Assembly (NCBI GenBank): GCA_022823605.1
Contig: JAJEHS010000001.1
Location: forward strand, 248,001-312,000
Direction of reading: 5' to 3'
Length of the DNA stretch: 64,000 nucleotides
Source: Paracoccaceae bacterium
GTDB taxonomy: Bacteria > Pseudomonadota > Alphaproteobacteria > Rhodobacterales > Rhodobacteraceae
Shown: piece by piece, positions 61,805 through 64,000 of the stretch
Position numbering within the stretch: position 1 is the stretch's first letter
How the letters are laid out: each line of letters starts with the position of its first letter
Notes under the pieces: model-generated
Database searches by the model: none
What the model was told of the DNA's origin: nothing
Seen by the model: only the letters and a program-made list of their open reading frames with translations
Program-made: the position numbers and the translations under genes

Positions 61805-62410
61805 TCATTCGGTGACTTTCGGCAATCCCTTGACCACACCTGACTGAATATATTGGGGATCATAGGCCTTGCGATTGAATACCTCCCTGATCATCGGTTC
61901 AAAAAACTCGATGCTTTCGGAAGGATAGTCCGGATCAAATGAGGCCTGATCCCATCTTTCGCAAAAATCCTCACAGGATTTGAAATACATATTGTCCCTG
62001 AATTTTTCCCGGGCATCGGGTTCCCATCCATAATGGTGGGCAAAATAGATCATTTGGAAAATACCATGATGTTCTATTACCCAGGTTACTTCCTCGCGAA
62101 CATAGGGACGAATGACTTCTGCCGAAAATCGATCGTGATTCTGGGGAGCAAGACCATCTCCGATATCATGTAAAAGTGCACTGACAATCCAATCCAGGTC
62201 GGCTCCATCCCTGTATGCCCTGGTACCTGCCTGCAAGGCATGTTCAAGGCGTGTGATTTGATAACCCGAAAGGGTATCCTCACCTTGCCGTTGCAATTCG
62301 CTGATTATACGGTCGGCTGTTAGGGTAAGATAAGGTTTTTCAAGTTCGGACAAGAGTAGATAATCCTCCTTGGTTCCATATTTCATTTCAGTAAATGATA
62401 CTTTTTTCAT
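61805..62410 (-). CDS. HD-domain protein (PhnZ-like family)
   Basis: 201 residues from the ATG at 62410, giving the typical start MKKVSFTEMKYGTKEDYLLL; the frame goes on to 62497 but those residues are hydrophobic and unlike relatives. It shows the HD-family layout: Gln/His in TRLEHALQAG, the HD pair in SALLHDIGDGL, and a later HHGIFQMIYFAHHYG. Similarity is to the HD proteins around PhnZ, mixed-valent di-iron oxygenases or phosphohydrolases. It is convergent with the thiolase gene (40 bases apart). Substrate unknown. Confidence 0.8.
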   Translation of the reverse strand: MKKVSFTEMKYGTKEDYLLLSELEKPYLTLTADRIISELQRQGEDTLSGYQITRLEHALQAGTRAYRDGADLDWIVSALLHDIGDGLAPQNHDRFSAEVIRPYVREEVTWVIEHHGIFQMIYFAHHYGWEPDAREKFRDNMYFKSCEDFCERWDQASFDPDYPSESIEFFEPMIREVFNRKAYDPQYIQSGVVKGLPKVTE

Positions 62411-62587
62411 TTTCATATAGTATAATAAAAAATATGTGGAAACTAACCAAAATGCAGTTGTGATTCTGTATAAATCAAAAAAGTGGTTTTTCCACAATTA
62501 TTTAATTTCAATCTACTGGAACATACCCGTTCAAATATCACTTTGTTCTAAAGTCCTTTTTTCAAAACGCCACGTGAATATAGATCC

Positions 62588-64000
62588 ATGTCCCAAAATA
62601 CCATCAAGCCCTGGCATGAAGTAGCGCCACATTTGAGCCAAGTGGCATTGGGAAAAGCCCCTGCAGATCTGGTCATTACCAATGTACAATGGGTCAATGT
62701 ACAAAGTCGGGAAATCATCCCAGACACGGATATTGCCATAGCCGAAGGCCGCTTTGCCTATTGTGGTTCCAATGCCAAACATTGCGTCGGTACAGATACC
62801 GATATTCTCAACGGCGAAGGAAAATATATCATTCCGGGGTTTTGTGACGCCCATATGCATATCGAATCAGGTATGCTGACCCCAGCCAGATTCACTGAAG
62901 CCGTGGCTCCCCATGGTACAACCACCCTGTTTGCCGACCCGCATGAAATGGCAAATGTCATGGGGCTGGAAGGTATTCGACTCATGTACAACGAAGCTGT
63001 CTTGCAGCCCATCAATATTTATCTTCAGGTACCTTCCTGTGTTCCATCCTTCCCAGGTTTTGAGGATGCGGGATCAGAACTGAATGTAGCTGACATCGCC
63101 GGCTTCATAGATCAATCAAACATTATTGGTCTCGGCGAAATGATGGATTTTCTTGGTGTTATCAATGGTGATTCGAAATTGTTTGGCGAAATGGCCGTTA
63201 CCCGATTGGTAGGAAAAACCATCGGCGGGCACTATCCCTCCCCGGATCTTGGCAACCATTTCCATGCCTATTTGGCAGGCGGACCAGCTGATGATCATGA
63301 GGGTACCCGTGAAATTGATGCCATTGAACGGGCCAGGCGTGGAATGAGGACAATGCTGCGATTGGGGTCGGCATGGTATGACGTGGAAAAACAAATTACT
63401 GCAGTCACCGAAAAGGGATTGGACCCGAGAAACTTTATCCTTTGCACGGATGATTGTGATGCTGCCACCTTATTGCATGATGGTCATATGGACAGGGTTG
63501 TCAGACATGCGATTGAGTGTGGCTGCAAGCCCCTGGTTGCCCTCCAGATGGCAACGATAAATACGGCAACACATTTTGGACTTGAGCGGGAGTTGGGCTC
63601 AATCAGCCCTGGCCGGAGGGCCGATTTCATTCTTACCGGTGATTTGACTGAACTGCCAATCGATCTTGTTTATGCCTATGGTAGAAAGGTTGGCGAGGAG
63701 GGTCAGTTTGTAGGTACCCTGATGCCTCTTGACTGGCCGGCAGGAATGAAACAAACCGTTAGGGTAAAACAGCCAATAGATGCCAATCAATTCGAGATCA
63801 ATCCTCCCAGGGGTAATAACAGTGTCACCTTGAAGACACATGTAATAGGCATTATTGAAAATCAGGCCCCAACCAAACTTCTCGAAATTGATCTTGATGT
63901 TAAGGACGGATTGGTTGAAGGTGATGAGGACAAGGATGTCTGTCAGATCGCTCTGGTGGAACGGCATAAATCATCCGGAACGGTCATTAATGGGTTTGTT
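62588..64000 (+). CDS. ade: Adenine deaminase, 3'-truncated by the window
   Basis: An open frame of 471 codons from the ATG at 62588 to the end of the window, with no stop. Amidohydrolase features: VITNVQWVNVQSREI, FCDAHMHIESGMLTP (metal histidines HxH), then GEMMDFLGVI, GHYPSPD, CTDDCDA (metal Asp) and the ALQMATINTATHFGL block of Ade enzymes. Full-length relatives have about 590-600 residues, so about 120-130 are missing. It deaminates adenine to hypoxanthine in purine salvage. Gene start has no strong SD. Confidence 0.92.
   Translation, partial: MSQNTIKPWHEVAPHLSQVALGKAPADLVITNVQWVNVQSREIIPDTDIAIAEGRFAYCGSNAKHCVGTDTDILNGEGKYIIPGFCDAHMHIESGMLTPARFTEAVAPHGTTTLFADPHEMANVMGLEGIRLMYNEAVLQPINIYLQVPSCVPSFPGFEDAGSELNVADIAGFIDQSNIIGLGEMMDFLGVINGDSKLFGEMAVTRLVGKTIGGHYPSPDLGNHFHAYLAGGPADDHEGTREIDAIERARRGMRTMLRLGSAWYDVEKQITAVTEKGLDPRNFILCTDDCDAATLLHDGHMDRVVRHAIECGCKPLVALQMATINTATHFGLERELGSISPGRRADFILTGDLTELPIDLVYAYGRKVGEEGQFVGTLMPLDWPAGMKQTVRVKQPIDANQFEINPPRGNNSVTLKTHVIGIIENQAPTKLLEIDLDVKDGLVEGDEDKDVCQIALVERHKSSGTVINGFV

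Noticed and set aside
1-64000. CRISPR arrays, insertion sequences, prophage or integrase genes
   Set aside because: No regularly spaced repeats, transposase or phage proteins were seen on either strand.

Overview
The window reads as a chromosomal segment of a catabolically versatile alphaproteobacterium. Evidence: the F0 gene order atpI-atpB-atpE-b'-b with a 78-residue c subunit, the block HIG1 protein / PduO-type adenosyltransferase / etfBA next to a 3-hydroxybutyryl-CoA dehydrogenase gene, and a short HprK beside a mannose-type IIA and HPr. Gene content resembles Rhodobacterales, but base composition looks low for that group (mid-40s % GC by eye), so a lower-GC relative is possible. Coding density is high. 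There is one tRNA gene and no insertion sequence, prophage or CRISPR array that I can see.

Layout. 1-2.5 kb: a truncated NDP-forming acyl-CoA synthetase and a CaiD-like hydratase. 2.6-18.4 kb: one long minus-strand run. Read in transcription order it holds a guanidinobutyrase-like ureohydrolase, a class III aminotransferase, the homoprotocatechuate meta-cleavage enzymes HpaF-HpaE-HpaD-HpaG-HpaH, a cytochrome P450, a glutamine-synthetase-like ligase, a 2Fe-2S ferredoxin, TctC-TctB-TctA, a Tm-1-like/UPF0261 protein and a desaturase-like membrane enzyme. 18.5-22 kb: a voltage-gated K+ channel and a TupBCA tungstate transporter. 22.2-31.4 kb: a minus-strand peptide-type ABC transporter with a HyuA-like hydantoinase and two tandem DUF917 (S-methyl-thiohydantoin desulfurase-like) proteins. 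31.7-34.8 kb: the ATP synthase F0 operon and a DUF1232 protein. 34.9-37.7 kb: AruI and AruH of the arginine transaminase pathway.

37.9-43.4 kb: ManC-type GDP-mannose synthesis enzyme, a DMT exporter, an HpcH/HpaI aldolase, a regulatory PTS (HprK, mannose-type IIA, HPr) and an acyltransferase. 43.5-52.6 kb: 3-hydroxybutyryl-CoA dehydrogenase, an SDR, HIG1 protein, PduO, EtfBA, an orphan iron-binding protein, ParC, a methyltransferase and tRNA-Trp. 52.7-61.8 kb: RNase HII, then a homogentisate island (flavin hydroxylase, DUF2783 protein, two metallo-beta-lactamase-fold proteins, fumarylacetoacetase, HmgA, MarR regulator, MaiA, thiolase). 61.8-64 kb: an HD-domain protein and a truncated adenine deaminase.

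How the parts connect. Two aromatic ring-cleavage routes (homoprotocatechuate and homogentisate) and the arginine transaminase route all occur here. The homoprotocatechuate route and arginine degradation through GABA both end at succinic semialdehyde. A perfect palindrome lies on the hmgA promoter, and an identical 18-base core lies upstream of tctC about 51 kb away, suggesting that one MarR regulator controls both the homogentisate genes and a carboxylate transporter. The mannose-type IIA of the PTS has Asn where the phosphorylated His should be.
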